Source of the DNA: Acidobacteriota bacterium | GTDB lineage: Bacteria > Acidobacteriota > Vicinamibacteria > Vicinamibacterales > CAVVIG01 | NCBI GenBank assembly: GCA_003222395.1 | Contig: QHWB01000054.1 | Coordinates: 29,664-93,663 of the forward strand | Length of the DNA stretch: 64,000 nucleotides | Direction: 5' to 3' | In this document: positions 51,336-60,800 of the stretch, piece after piece | Layout: every line of letters starts with the position of its first letter | How positions within the stretch are numbered: position 1 is the stretch's first letter | Notes under the pieces: generated by a model | Seen by the model: only the letters and a program-made list of their open reading frames with translations | Database searches by the model: none | What the model was told of the DNA's origin: nothing | Translations under genes and position numbers: made by a program

Positions 51336-52460
51336 TTACACGTTTTGGAGCTGGGGAGCGCGCGCGGTGCGGAACCGCTGGAATGGCACCTGGCAATCGT
51401 GTTTGCGGAGAAAGTTCAGGAGACGCTTGTAGTCGCCTTCGTTCATATTGAAGAGCTCGACCAGCACTTTGTAGCTGCCGCCCGTCTGCTGCAGCCCCCT
51501 GCACAGCACCGCGCGCACGTCCTGGCGCGTCAGGTCGCGCGCCATGAACGGCGCGTGGACGACATCCCAGAACGACTCGCCTCCGGTGACCATCCGATCG
51601 AACAGCGCGTCGGCGGCCGAGTACGGCGGCGCCGCCGCGGCCGTCGCGGGCCGGACCTGCACCGGCGCCCGCTGCATCTCCAGCGGCAAATCGGTCGTGA
51701 CGATGAGGCCCCCCTGACTGCGGATGACCAGCCGCTCGGCGACGTTCTTGAGCTCGCGCACGTTGCCCGGCCACGCGTAGGCGACGAGCGCCGCGAGGGC
51801 ATCGGGCGAGAGCTCCGGCGGCACGGTGCGGTGGCGCTCGGCGTAGCTGCGAAGGAAGTACTGCAGGAAGACCGGGATGTCCTCCCGCCGTTGGCGCAGC
51901 GGGGGAATCGTGATGTGGATGACGTTGAGGCGATAGTAGAGATCCTCGCGGAAGTCCTTCGACGCGATCCGCTCGAGGAGGTTGCGATTCGTCGCGGCGA
52001 TTACGCGGACGTCGACGCGCAACTGAACGCGGTCGGATCCGACGCGCTGAATCTCGCCGTTCTCGAGGAAGCGCAGCAGCAGCGCCTGCATGCGGAGGCT
52101 CATCTCGCCGATCTCATCCAGGAAGATCGTGCCGTTGTTCGCCACTTCGAGCAGCCCGAGGCGATCGCGGTATGCGCCGGTAAAGCTCCCTTTCACATGT
52201 CCGAAGAGCGCTGACTCGAGCAGCGAGTCGGGTATGCCCGCACAGTTGATGGTGACGAGCGGGGTGTGCGCGCGGCGGCTCCGCTGGTGCACGAGGCGCG
52301 CGATGACTTCCTTGCCGACGCCGCTCTCGCCGGTGATGAGCACTTTCGCATCGGAGCGCGCGGCATACTCGATTTCCGACTCGATGGCTCGAATCGCGGT
52401 GCCGAGGCCGACGAGCGACTCGCCGCGCTCAGATGCGTCGCGGATCATTGCCTTGAACAT
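51336..52460 (-). CDS. Second sigma-54 enhancer-binding protein lacking a sensory domain
   Basis: A 374-residue AAA+ activator paralogous to the one at 49825. It has a short N-terminus (about 20 residues), Walker A GESGVGKE, the GSFTGA loop, Walker B GTIFLDEIGE and KDFREDLYYRLNV. Its C-terminus carries the same unusual segment (GSYKVLVELFNMNEGDYKRL, LNFLRKHDCQVPF). Its 5' end overlaps the PilZ gene by 32 bp (an in-frame ATG at 52448 would shorten this), so the PilZ protein may be its regulator in place of a fused sensor. Confidence 0.9.
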   Translation of the reverse strand: MFKAMIRDASERGESLVGLGTAIRAIESEIEYAARSDAKVLITGESGVGKEVIARLVHQRSRRAHTPLVTINCAGIPDSLLESALFGHVKGSFTGAYRDRLGLLEVANNGTIFLDEIGEMSLRMQALLLRFLENGEIQRVGSDRVQLRVDVRVIAATNRNLLERIASKDFREDLYYRLNVIHITIPPLRQRREDIPVFLQYFLRSYAERHRTVPPELSPDALAALVAYAWPGNVRELKNVAERLVIRSQGGLIVTTDLPLEMQRAPVQVRPATAAAAPPYSAADALFDRMVTGGESFWDVVHAPFMARDLTRQDVRAVLCRGLQQTGGSYKVLVELFNMNEGDYKRLLNFLRKHDCQVPFQRFRTARAPQLQNV

Positions 52461-52794
52461 GGGCGAGGCGATAACCGGCGATGGTGGCGGCGACGGCCGG
52501 CCGCGGGTCGAGCCGGTTGGCGGGCTCGGTCCGCACGACGCGGCCGCGGCAGATCACTGTGGCATCGTCGCCGCCGCCGACTTCCGACGGGAGCGCGAGC
52601 AGCATTTCGACCGGCGTGAGGAGCGGCATCGGCTGGCTCGTCCGGAAGAGCACCCCGGAGCGGCTGATGTTCTCCGTGTACCCTTCGCGCCACTGCATAT
52701 CCCCGGCGGGGCGGTATCTCATCGGGATCTGAATCGCAAATCGAGCGGCCCGTTGGAACAAGGCGGACGTGGCATCACCCTTCATCGGCTCCAA
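52429..52794 (-). CDS. PilZ domain protein (candidate c-di-GMP receptor)
   Basis: A 121-residue single PilZ domain: an RAARFAIQIPMRYR segment, where the usual RxxxR may be represented by RAARF, then YTENISRSGVLFRT matching the D/NxSxxG motif (NISRSG), and strands to ICRGRVVR. PilZ domains bind cyclic di-GMP, which commonly controls EPS output. The gene is upstream of and overlaps a sigma-54 activator gene, pointing to a c-di-GMP input to the local regulon; this is inferred. Confidence 0.85.
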   Translation of the reverse strand: MEPMKGDATSALFQRAARFAIQIPMRYRPAGDMQWREGYTENISRSGVLFRTSQPMPLLTPVEMLLALPSEVGGGDDATVICRGRVVRTEPANRLDPRPAVAATIAGYRLAHVQGNDPRRI

Positions 52795-52962
52795 GTCACT
52801 TCAAGTCTCTTTCAAGACGTTTGCCGTGTCGATGCGAGCGACAAAAAGCGACGCGGAGACCGCAAGCCGTGCGGACGCGGGCTCGATCATCGATGGAGAG
52901 TCAGCGGGATGTGGCGAGCGGGTCGATGGCGATCTGCGGCTGAGCAGACGAAGGGACGATTG

Positions 52963-53121
52963 TTAGGATCGCTTCTTCCGTTTGTGCCAGCGCGCGCGCG
53001 CGGCGAGGGTCGCGATTGCGGCTCGTTCTTGAGGGGAGAGCTTTTCGGCGCGCGCCCGGCCGCCCTTGAGTCCGCCGAGACGACCCAGCGCGGCCGCATG
53101 AGGATTCTTCCGCGGATGCAT
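52963..53121 (-). CDS. Tiny basic conserved protein (NPHAxALGRLGG family)
   Basis: A 52-residue basic protein from ATG 53121 (MHPRKNPHAAALGRLGGLKG), with GGRARAEKLSPQERAAIAT and a KRKK tail. The pattern GGxxRAxKLSxxxRxxIAxxAAxARW is familiar from very small proteins of many bacteria with unknown function, possibly nucleic-acid binding. A paralogue is at 55255-55398. The region 52795-52962 upstream of the PilZ gene holds no other gene that I can see. Confidence 0.7.
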   Translation of the reverse strand: MHPRKNPHAAALGRLGGLKGGRARAEKLSPQERAAIATLAARARWHKRKKRS

Positions 53122-53365
53122 GACCGCTAGGGTATCCGAAACGGCCCGTTCGTGCCATCTCAGCACAGGCCGTATTTCACAAATTACTCACAGTAGCCAC
53201 CGCAACGTCAGAGAGTGCGCAGCGTGCGACTCACTTTCAAAATGCTTGAGCGCTTACGCACCCTGCATCACCGTGCACGCACGGGTACGTCCGTTGCTGA
53301 CACTGGCGACAGTCCGGCTCACTTACGAGCACATTTTTACGACGGAAATGTCGAGGGGAATAGTC

Positions 53366-55237
53366 ATGAGGCGCGTACTGGTTTTACTCATCACACTTGC
53401 TGCCGGCCTGATCCTGCCGGCAGCTACATCCGGGCAAACAGTTGAGCAGTCCACAGTTCAGCAGCCGGTAGTTCAGCAGCGGACCGCACACCTCATCGAA
53501 TTCAACGTTCCCGCTAAGATTGACGCGAGCCCCGGCGCGATGGTCGTCGACACACGAGGTGAGGACAACAACAGAATCTGGTACGTGACGCGGCTCGGCA
53601 CACAGCGCGTAATCCGAGTCGAGCCGGCGAAATCGTTCATGAAGGATGCGGCGCGGTGGACGTCGTGGGAGCTGGCGCAGGATTCGTTCACAACCGGCGG
53701 TACGAAGAAAATCCGCGCCTCGCACGATCGGCGTTTCGTCTTCGTTCGTACTGCAATGTCTCTGCAGCGGATCGACACTCAGAACTGCATGCCGGCCACT
53801 GCGCTAACGCCTGCAACCTGTGAACGAATCGAATGGCAAGACCAGATCCCCCCTAACGTGTCGGACCTCGCCGTCGACGATTTCAATGACGTCTTCAACA
53901 CCGGTACCGTCGGCGACTCGATTTCGCCCGATCTCTCACAGAGCTATGTTCAGATGTTGCCGCCCGGGCCTGTCCCGGCCAACGGTGCGACCGGAACAGC
54001 CGTCGTCACGCGATGGACCGTCGGCGGGGGAGCGGGATTTTGCGCCGACCTGGGTCGAACGACGACGAGCTTTCCATGCCTTTCGGGCATTGATACTTGG
54101 CCCGGCAGTCGCAACCTGGTCTACCTTTCGCAGCCGGAAGGCTGTGTCGACGGTCGAGGCGCGATCGCTGAATTGAACACTTCGACGAATACGCTCCGAC
54201 AATGGTGTTTCACGACTCTGCCTGCAGATGAGAACGGCCCTGTTCTGCAGCCGCGGCAGCTCAAGATCCACCCGTCGGATTTAGTGTGGGTCGTGACCGG
54301 AAGCGGTCACTTGGTAAGCCTCAACCCCCGCACGAATGAGATGACAAAGCACGCGATACCCGCCGGTGCCGCCGCCGACCCATTTGGCGTCGCGCCCGAC
54401 GACGACGTGATCGGGTATACCGACGCAGAAGTGGCGAATCCAAGAGTCGCGATGTTGTTGCCGCGTCGGATTACCGTAATCGTTACCCCTCTAAAAATGC
54501 AGGTCCCGCGAAATGACGTGACGGTAACCGTCCTTGGCGAACGCGCGAACGTCGACTCGGGAACTGTTCCCCCGGTGGCTGTTGTCGTACCAGCCACGGT
54601 CACGTCGAAAGCTGATGGCGTGTTCGTCGAAGCGCTCGTCGGGGCGAACGGGGGCCACGATTCGGAATCGCCGCTCGGAATCACTCCGGTAAAGTGGAGA
54701 GGACAGGGGGCGTTCTTCTATGCTGTCGGTCTGGCTGGCGACGGCTCCGATCGCGTTGGATTCGCACGGCTGCCGAATCCCCAGAAACTCAAGCACCCAC
54801 GCGACGATGACGACACCGACGATGGTTGCTGTTCGCCGATCCAGCCAGTCGGCTGGCACAACTCGGATATCGGTGACGGCGACGACGATGGTCAGGACGA
54901 CGCAATCGACACGCCGACAGCGAACGAGAAAGCGACGATCGGCGATCCCACACCGCTCAATCCGGGTCAGTCGGTCGATTATCCAGTGACCGCTTCGTCG
55001 ACGACGCTCGCGCTGCTCGCACTGGCGGCCGCCGACAACCCCCTCGGGCAGATCACCGTGGAGATTTACAACGCGCTGGGCGCGCTCGTCGCGGGATCCG
55101 TCACGGCGCCTGGTGCAGCGAGCTCGACGCTTATGCTGCCGGCGCCTGGTTCGTACACGGTTCGCGTCAAGAATTGGGGCGCCTTTGCGATCTCGCAGAC
55201 GCCGACGATTGTTGTCAAAGAGCCGTGGGTTCCATAA
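53366..55237 (+). CDS. Secreted beta-propeller (streptogramin-lyase-like) protein
   Basis: A 623-residue exported protein: signal peptide (MRRVLVLLITLAAGLILPAA), then Vgb/SMP30-like propeller blades (NNRIWYVTRLGTQRVIRVEP, RNLVYLSQPEGCVDGRGAIA, LKIHPSDLVWVVTGSGHLVS). An acidic, calcium-site-like stretch (NPQKLKHPRDDDDTDDGCC, DIGDGDDDGQDDAID) precedes a C-terminal beta domain. ATG 53366 follows GAGGGGAA; the frame is open further upstream but without coding character. It lies between the two tiny basic genes. Lyase activity is not implied. Confidence 0.78.
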   Translation: MRRVLVLLITLAAGLILPAATSGQTVEQSTVQQPVVQQRTAHLIEFNVPAKIDASPGAMVVDTRGEDNNRIWYVTRLGTQRVIRVEPAKSFMKDAARWTSWELAQDSFTTGGTKKIRASHDRRFVFVRTAMSLQRIDTQNCMPATALTPATCERIEWQDQIPPNVSDLAVDDFNDVFNTGTVGDSISPDLSQSYVQMLPPGPVPANGATGTAVVTRWTVGGGAGFCADLGRTTTSFPCLSGIDTWPGSRNLVYLSQPEGCVDGRGAIAELNTSTNTLRQWCFTTLPADENGPVLQPRQLKIHPSDLVWVVTGSGHLVSLNPRTNEMTKHAIPAGAAADPFGVAPDDDVIGYTDAEVANPRVAMLLPRRITVIVTPLKMQVPRNDVTVTVLGERANVDSGTVPPVAVVVPATVTSKADGVFVEALVGANGGHDSESPLGITPVKWRGQGAFFYAVGLAGDGSDRVGFARLPNPQKLKHPRDDDDTDDGCCSPIQPVGWHNSDIGDGDDDGQDDAIDTPTANEKATIGDPTPLNPGQSVDYPVTASSTTLALLALAAADNPLGQITVEIYNALGALVAGSVTAPGAASSTLMLPAPGSYTVRVKNWGAFAISQTPTIVVKEPWVP

Positions 55238-55254
55238 CGTCGGTTATCGTTCTA

Positions 55255-55398
55255 CTATGAACTCCAGCGCGCGATAGCGGCCCGCCGCGCAATCTCCCGC
55301 CGCCGTCGCGCGCTGAGTTTCCGCGCACGTGCCCTTCCGCCTTTCAGTCCGCCGAGTCGTCCCAACGCCATCGCGTGTGGATTCTTCCGTTGCCTCAT
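55255..55398 (-). CDS. Tiny basic conserved protein (NPHAxALGRLGG family), second copy
   Basis: A 47-residue protein from ATG 55398: MRQRKNPHAMALGRLGGLKG, GGRARARKLSARRRREIARR and an AAIARWSS end. It is clearly related to the protein at 52963-53121 (KNPHA, ALGRLGGLKGGRARA shared) and more typical of the family because it ends in ARW. It is read against the propeller gene, with its stop 17 bp from that gene's stop. The 150 bp upstream hold no gene. Confidence 0.65.
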   Translation of the reverse strand: MRQRKNPHAMALGRLGGLKGGRARARKLSARRRREIARRAAIARWSS

Positions 55399-55551
55399 GC
55401 CGATTCAAAGGGCAACGGGCCTGCCAGACAAAAACATATGAAAAGTCGAGGGTTTCGAGCGATCGGCGATTTCTTTCGGCAGCAATGATGTGCTTGAGCG
55501 TGTAAGAAGTGCTCGAACAGCGCGCGACGGCGTGTTCGAGCTGTGTAATTT

Positions 55552-57753
55552 CTACTTCGATACGACTATGGTGACGTTGTCGGACGGGCTGTTGCGTCTG
55601 TAGTAATAGCCGACCATGAATCCGATCGTGAAACTCTTCGATTTGGCAGCTCCCAGAGTCACTGGCCAATTGAACGACGCTTCACCGATTGTCGGATCCG
55701 ACTCAGACGCGACTACCGGAACCGTCCCGATGATCATGTTCGTCGAACGGTCGACGAACGACACCTGCGCGTTGCGAATTGCACCGGGATACGAATCACG
55801 CGCAGGGTCGCCGTCGACGGCCGTGATGTCTTTCACCGTCACCGTCAGCGGCACCGTTGCGTTCGCACCAAGCGTGAATGCAGTCGGACCCGTGTACATC
55901 ACGCGCGCGTCCTCGGCCTGAATGATGATCGCCTTGCTCTGATTGACGACCGAGATGTTCGGATCGGTGAACGTGGCCGTGACGACATGAAAGTCTGGTT
56001 TCATCTGCCGCGTTGGTACGGGCGATTCAACCATCGGGCCTGTCCAAGTCGCCTGATAAACGTTTCCGGTCCATATGAACGGGGCGTCCGCCATCACCTG
56101 CAACCCGACCTTGAAGGTCACCTTCGCCGGCGCCGGTCCGCCCGCGACGGCAGGCGTGAACGTGGCGCGAAACGTTTCAATGTCGCTGTACTGCGGCGTC
56201 AGAACCGACAGGGATAGTGCCGCAGTGCCGGTCGCCTTGTTGACGGTCAATGTCAGCGACTCTGAGTTGCTGGGCGCGAACGGCCGATCTGGAACGAACA
56301 GCGCGGTGATCGAATGCGTTCCGGCGCCGAGGCTCGCGATCGAGAGTGACGCCATGCCATTCTGGAGTGCCGCCGAACCAAGCGGAACGCTGCCGTCCCA
56401 GAATTGAACGGCACCGCCGGGCGTTCGGCTCGCTGCTGAAACGCTGGCCGTGAGGGCGACGGTTTGTCCGTACGTACACGTTGCGATATTCGACGAGAGC
56501 GTCGTCGATGTCGCAAATCGCACAGTGAGCGAGACAGTGGCGAGCTCGGAGTCTGCAGCCCCGTCGTTCACTTTGAACGTAAAGCTGTCGGGCCCTGCGT
56601 AGTCCGTTGCGGGGATATACGACACGGATGGCGGCGTGCCGGTCAGCGTGCCATGTGCAGGTCCGTCGACAACTGCGAACGTGAGCACATCGTTGTTCGC
56701 GTCACTTCCGCTCAAGAGGATCGGCGTTGCGGCATTCGGCGTCCCGAAAACCACGTGATCCTGCGCGACGGGTCGCACGTCGCTGATGAAGCGACCCATC
56801 GCCGCAGATGCGGGCGGTACGGTGACCACCGCGACGGTCCGATCGATCGGCGACACGATCGAGACGTAGTCGGCGCCGCAGTTCGCGACGTATACAAGAG
56901 CGGTCGCTGTCGTCGCACCGACGCCGCATGCCGCCGCTCCGACATCGATCGCAGGACCCACAGGTGCGCCCGACGCCGTGTCGATCGTCAGAAGCGAATG
57001 ACCTTCGTCGCTCGTCGCATAGACGTTCCGACCGTCAGGACTGACAGCGACACCGCGCGCGCCCTTGAAGGGAATCGTGGCCAGCGCGCTCATGTTCGCG
57101 ACGTCGATCGGCATGATACCGTCGCTGGTCGCGACGTATACACGGATGCCGTTCGGATCGATTGCGATGCCACGCGGCGCGGCGCCCAAGGCAATTTCGG
57201 TGACGCTGATGCCCGTGGGCAGATCGAGGATGGACATCGAAGCGCTGTCGTGGTTGCCGACGTAGGCACGAACACCCGAGGAATCGATCGCGATTCCGAG
57301 TGGGCGCTGTCCAACCCGAATAGCCGGTTGGATCACGGCCTTCGACGTGGCATCGATGATCGATATCGTGTTGTCCTCTGTGTTGACAACGTAGACGCGC
57401 GTCCCGTCAGGGCTGATGGCTATGCCGTCCCCATTGCCACCGAGGTTGCCGACGGGCACTGTAGCGACGACCGTGCGTGTCGCCGCATCGATCACCGATA
57501 CGCTGTTGTCGAGCGCGTTCAGCACATACACGCTGGTGCCTACCGGATTTGTCGCGACACCTGATGGGGCGCGGCCGACGGCCACGGTGCCCACAACGGC
57601 ATTGGTCGCCAGATCGATCACGGTCACGACATTGGCGTTAGAGCTGGGAATGTACGCGAACGGCGCCGCAATGACCGGAGTCGTCAGGGTAATCGTGAAT
57701 GCGACTGCGGCTGCGGCGCGAAGACAGCGGCACACACAAGGACGCAGGATCAT
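55552..57753 (-). CDS. Secreted YVTN-type beta-propeller protein with Ig-like domains and shared C-terminal module
   Basis: About 733 residues from ATG 57753 (MILRPCVCRCLRAAAAVAF, signal peptide); an ATG at 57828 would add 25 residues before the signal. Residues about 30-320 are YVTN propeller repeats (VVTVIDLATNAVVGTVAVG, SVSVIDAATRTVVATVPVG, TISIIDATSKAV). A cadherin-like/Big_9 segment (YIPATDYAGPDSFTFKVNDG) and an Ig-like domain follow. The last about 230 residues match the end of the next protein (LTPQYSDIETFRATFTP, KDITAVDGDP, IRNAQVSFVDRSTN, SDNVTIVVSK). A surface or matrix role is inferred. Confidence 0.85.
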   Translation of the reverse strand: MILRPCVCRCLRAAAAVAFTITLTTPVIAAPFAYIPSSNANVVTVIDLATNAVVGTVAVGRAPSGVATNPVGTSVYVLNALDNSVSVIDAATRTVVATVPVGNLGGNGDGIAISPDGTRVYVVNTEDNTISIIDATSKAVIQPAIRVGQRPLGIAIDSSGVRAYVGNHDSASMSILDLPTGISVTEIALGAAPRGIAIDPNGIRVYVATSDGIMPIDVANMSALATIPFKGARGVAVSPDGRNVYATSDEGHSLLTIDTASGAPVGPAIDVGAAACGVGATTATALVYVANCGADYVSIVSPIDRTVAVVTVPPASAAMGRFISDVRPVAQDHVVFGTPNAATPILLSGSDANNDVLTFAVVDGPAHGTLTGTPPSVSYIPATDYAGPDSFTFKVNDGAADSELATVSLTVRFATSTTLSSNIATCTYGQTVALTASVSAASRTPGGAVQFWDGSVPLGSAALQNGMASLSIASLGAGTHSITALFVPDRPFAPSNSESLTLTVNKATGTAALSLSVLTPQYSDIETFRATFTPAVAGGPAPAKVTFKVGLQVMADAPFIWTGNVYQATWTGPMVESPVPTRQMKPDFHVVTATFTDPNISVVNQSKAIIIQAEDARVMYTGPTAFTLGANATVPLTVTVKDITAVDGDPARDSYPGAIRNAQVSFVDRSTNMIIGTVPVVASESDPTIGEASFNWPVTLGAAKSKSFTIGFMVGYYYRRNSPSDNVTIVVSK

Positions 57754-57841
57754 ATAGATCGTCCCGATCCGGAAAATCGATTGAGGGGAGGTGCGATCGA
57801 GTATTAGCGCCGATCGAGCGATCGTCAAGGTGAGCAGTGGC

Positions 57842-57869
57842 GCGAGGGACTCGAGCGCGAGCCCCTCGC
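57842..57869 (-). terminator. Hairpin after the giant repeat protein gene
   Basis: GCGAGGG (57842-57848) and CCCTCGC (57863-57869) form a GC-rich stem with a 14-base loop, 16 bp past the stop codon at 57885. No T-run follows, so it is at best a weak intrinsic terminator. Confidence 0.35.
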
Positions 57870-57884
57870 TCTGCTGTATGGCGC

Positions 57885-60800
57885 TTACTTCGTGACCGTG
57901 ATGCTGACGTTGTCCGACGTCAGATTGCGCGCGTAGTAGTTCGTGACCACGAACCCGATCGAGAAGGTCTTCGACGTAGCGGTGCCCAGATTTACGGCCC
58001 AGTTGAATGTCGCCGTGCCTACCGTCGTATCTGCGCCTGACGACACGTTGACAGTGCCGAGAATCGTGTTCGTGCCCCGATCGAAGAACTGGACCTGCGC
58101 GTTGCGGATATCGCCGGCAGTCGCGTCAGACGCCGGATCCCCGACCATTGCGGTGATGTCCTTCACGGTCAGGTTGAGAGTGACCGTTCCGGTTGCGGCG
58201 CCAAGTGCGAAGCTTGTCGGGCCACCATAGGCGACGCGCGCGTCTTCTGCTCTGATCGTAATCAACTTCGCCGGGTTCGTCATGGAGAAGTTCGGGTCAG
58301 TAAACGCCGCCGTCACGGTACGAGATCCTGGCTTCATCTGACCGGTCGGCGCCGTGCCGAACGGTGACGGCTCAATCATCTGTCCCGTCCACGTATAGAC
58401 ATAGTTGCCGCCGCTCGGTGTAGGCGTCACATCCGGCAGTACCTGCGTGCCAACCTTGAAGTTGATCTTCGCCGGGGCAGGTCCGCCTGCCTTCGACGGT
58501 GTGAACGTTGCGGTGAACGTGTCCAAATCGCTGTACTGCGGCGTCAGCGCCGACACGGTCATCGTCGCGGTTCCAGTGGCCTGTGCAACCGTCTGCGTTG
58601 TCGCCACCGATGGGCCGCTGCCGAAGAAGTTCGAATCGCCGCTGTAGGTCGCCGTAATCAGTCGTGAGCCGGCGTTCACGCCGGTAACGGTCACGCTGGC
58701 TTGTCCGGTTGCATTGATCACCGCAGTGCCGCCGGGAATCGGAACGCCATTGTCGTTGAACGTGATCGTGCCGGTCGGAATCCCACCGCTCGGCGACACG
58801 GCCAGCACGCTCGCCGTGAACGTAACTGCATCGCCATACGTTGTCGACGCGTTCGACGAGGTCGGCGCCGTCACCGTCGCCTGCCCCTTGGTGATGGTGA
58901 AGCTCGCTGTCTTGAAGGTGATCTGATAGTTCCCGAGCACGCCCGCCGGGCTCAACGTTGCGCTAATCACGTACGGACTTCCCGCGACGGTCTCACCTGC
59001 AGTGCGACTATACGTTGCGGTTACGGCGTCACTCGCCAGGAACCCGCTTGGCGTTCCAGTCAACACCGGATCGCTAGCTCCATACACCTTGGTCGCCGAC
59101 GCCGGCGTCACCGAAGCCGCGGCCTTGTTGATCGTGAACGCGGCCGTGTTGTAGGTGATCGTGTAGTTCGTCAGCACCGCCGCCGGACTCAGTACGGCAC
59201 TGATCGTGTACGGACCGCCGGCCACCGTCTCACCTGCGGTGCGACTATACGTTGCGGTCACGGCGTCGCTGGGCAGGAAGCCAGTCAGCGTTCCGGTGAA
59301 CGCCGGATCCGCCGCGCCGTACGTCTTGCTCGCAGCCGCCGGCGTCACCGATGCAGCGGCTTTGTTGATCGTGAACGCGGCGGTGTTGTAGGTGATGGTG
59401 TAGTTCGCCAGCGCCGTCGCCGGACTCAAGACCGCACTGATCGTGTACGGACTGCCGGCCACCGTCTCACCTGCGGTGCGACTATACGTTGCGGTCACGG
59501 CGTCGCTGGGCAGGAAGCCAGTCAGCGTTCCGGTGAACGCCGGATCCGACGCGCCGTACGTCTTGCTCGCGGCCGCCGGCGTCACCGATGCAGTGGCTTT
59601 GTTGATCGTGAACGCGGCCGTGTTGTAGGTGATCGTGTAGTTCGTCAGCACCGTCGCCGGGCTCAACACGGCACTGATCGTGTACGGACCGCCCGCCACC
59701 GTCTCACCCGCCGTGCGACTATAGGTCGCGGTTACGGCGTCTTTCGCCAGGAAGCCGCTCAGTGTGCCGGTGAACGTCGGATCGGTCGCGCCGTACGTCT
59801 TGCTCGCCGCCGCCGGCGTCACCGACGCGGTGGCCTTGTTGATCGTGAACGTGGCCGTGTTGTAGGTGATGGTGTAGTTCGTCAGCACACTCGCCGGGCT
59901 CAACACGGCACTGATCGTGTACGGACCGCCCGCCACCGTCTCGCCGGCGGTGCGACTGTAAGTTGCGGTTACGGCATCACGCGCCAGGAAGCCGCTCAGC
60001 GTTCCGGTGAACGTCGGATCGGTCGCGCCGTACGTCTTGCTCGCCGCGGCGGGTGTTACCGACGCCGTCGCCTTCAGCACGTTGATCGAAGCGTGAGACG
60101 TGACCGTCGAGTAGCTCACCGTGTCGGTGGGCGTGAATGTCACCGACAGCGTCTGATTCGGTCCCGCCCCGAGAATCGTCCCCGCGGCCGGCGAATACGC
60201 GAACGTCCCGGGCACGTTTGCGGTCGCGTTCAACTGTGATGCGCCGAGCGCCGTTCCGTACGTGATATCGGCCGGGTTGTTCCACGTAATCGTCGGCGCG
60301 ATCCGCGTGGCCGCCAGGCCCGGGAAGCCGATCGTCACGTCGTACACCACGGGCGTCTGCGACGGATCGGTCGCCCTGAGATCCGCTTTGTACTGAACGT
60401 AGCGGGCCGTCGTGCCAATGGCCCCGCCGTTGGCGCCGACCACGGTGAACGGCGTCCAGGTGGCATCAGGTGTCGGCGTGTTGCCGGTGTGGACCCGCAT
60501 GGTCAGGCTGGTGCCGGCCGGCGTATCCGCCGTCCACGCGAGCGCCCCCCACGCGACCGGTCCGTTCGCATCGAAGACGCGCGAGGTGAATGTCGTCGAC
60601 GCGGCATACGGGCTCATGTGCACCCAGTCGACGCGGACGCTGTTGCCGTCGACCACGAAGTCGCTCGCCGACGGCGCCGCCGGCCCCGGAGGCGGAAACG
60701 AGTGCTGCGCGATCAGCAGGTCGTCGACGAAGTAGGTCGCGCTCGTCGACGTCCACATGATGCGGAACAGGTGCGGCGCGTTCAGATAGGCGCTGCCGAT

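Noticed and set aside
52811..52826. CGGCAAACGTCTTGAA (minus strand) as a sigma-54 promoter of the PilZ gene
   Set aside because: The invariant GC at -12 is GA; a TCGCTTTTTGTCGC sequence upstream is only loosely like the enhancer.
53304..53319. TGGCGACAGTCCGGCT as a sigma-54 promoter before the propeller gene
   Set aside because: Spacing fits but the -12 box is CGGC instead of TTGC and no enhancer palindrome is near.
58890..60074. Possible CRISPR or non-coding tandem array
   Set aside because: The 237-bp units keep one open frame and encode MBG domains.
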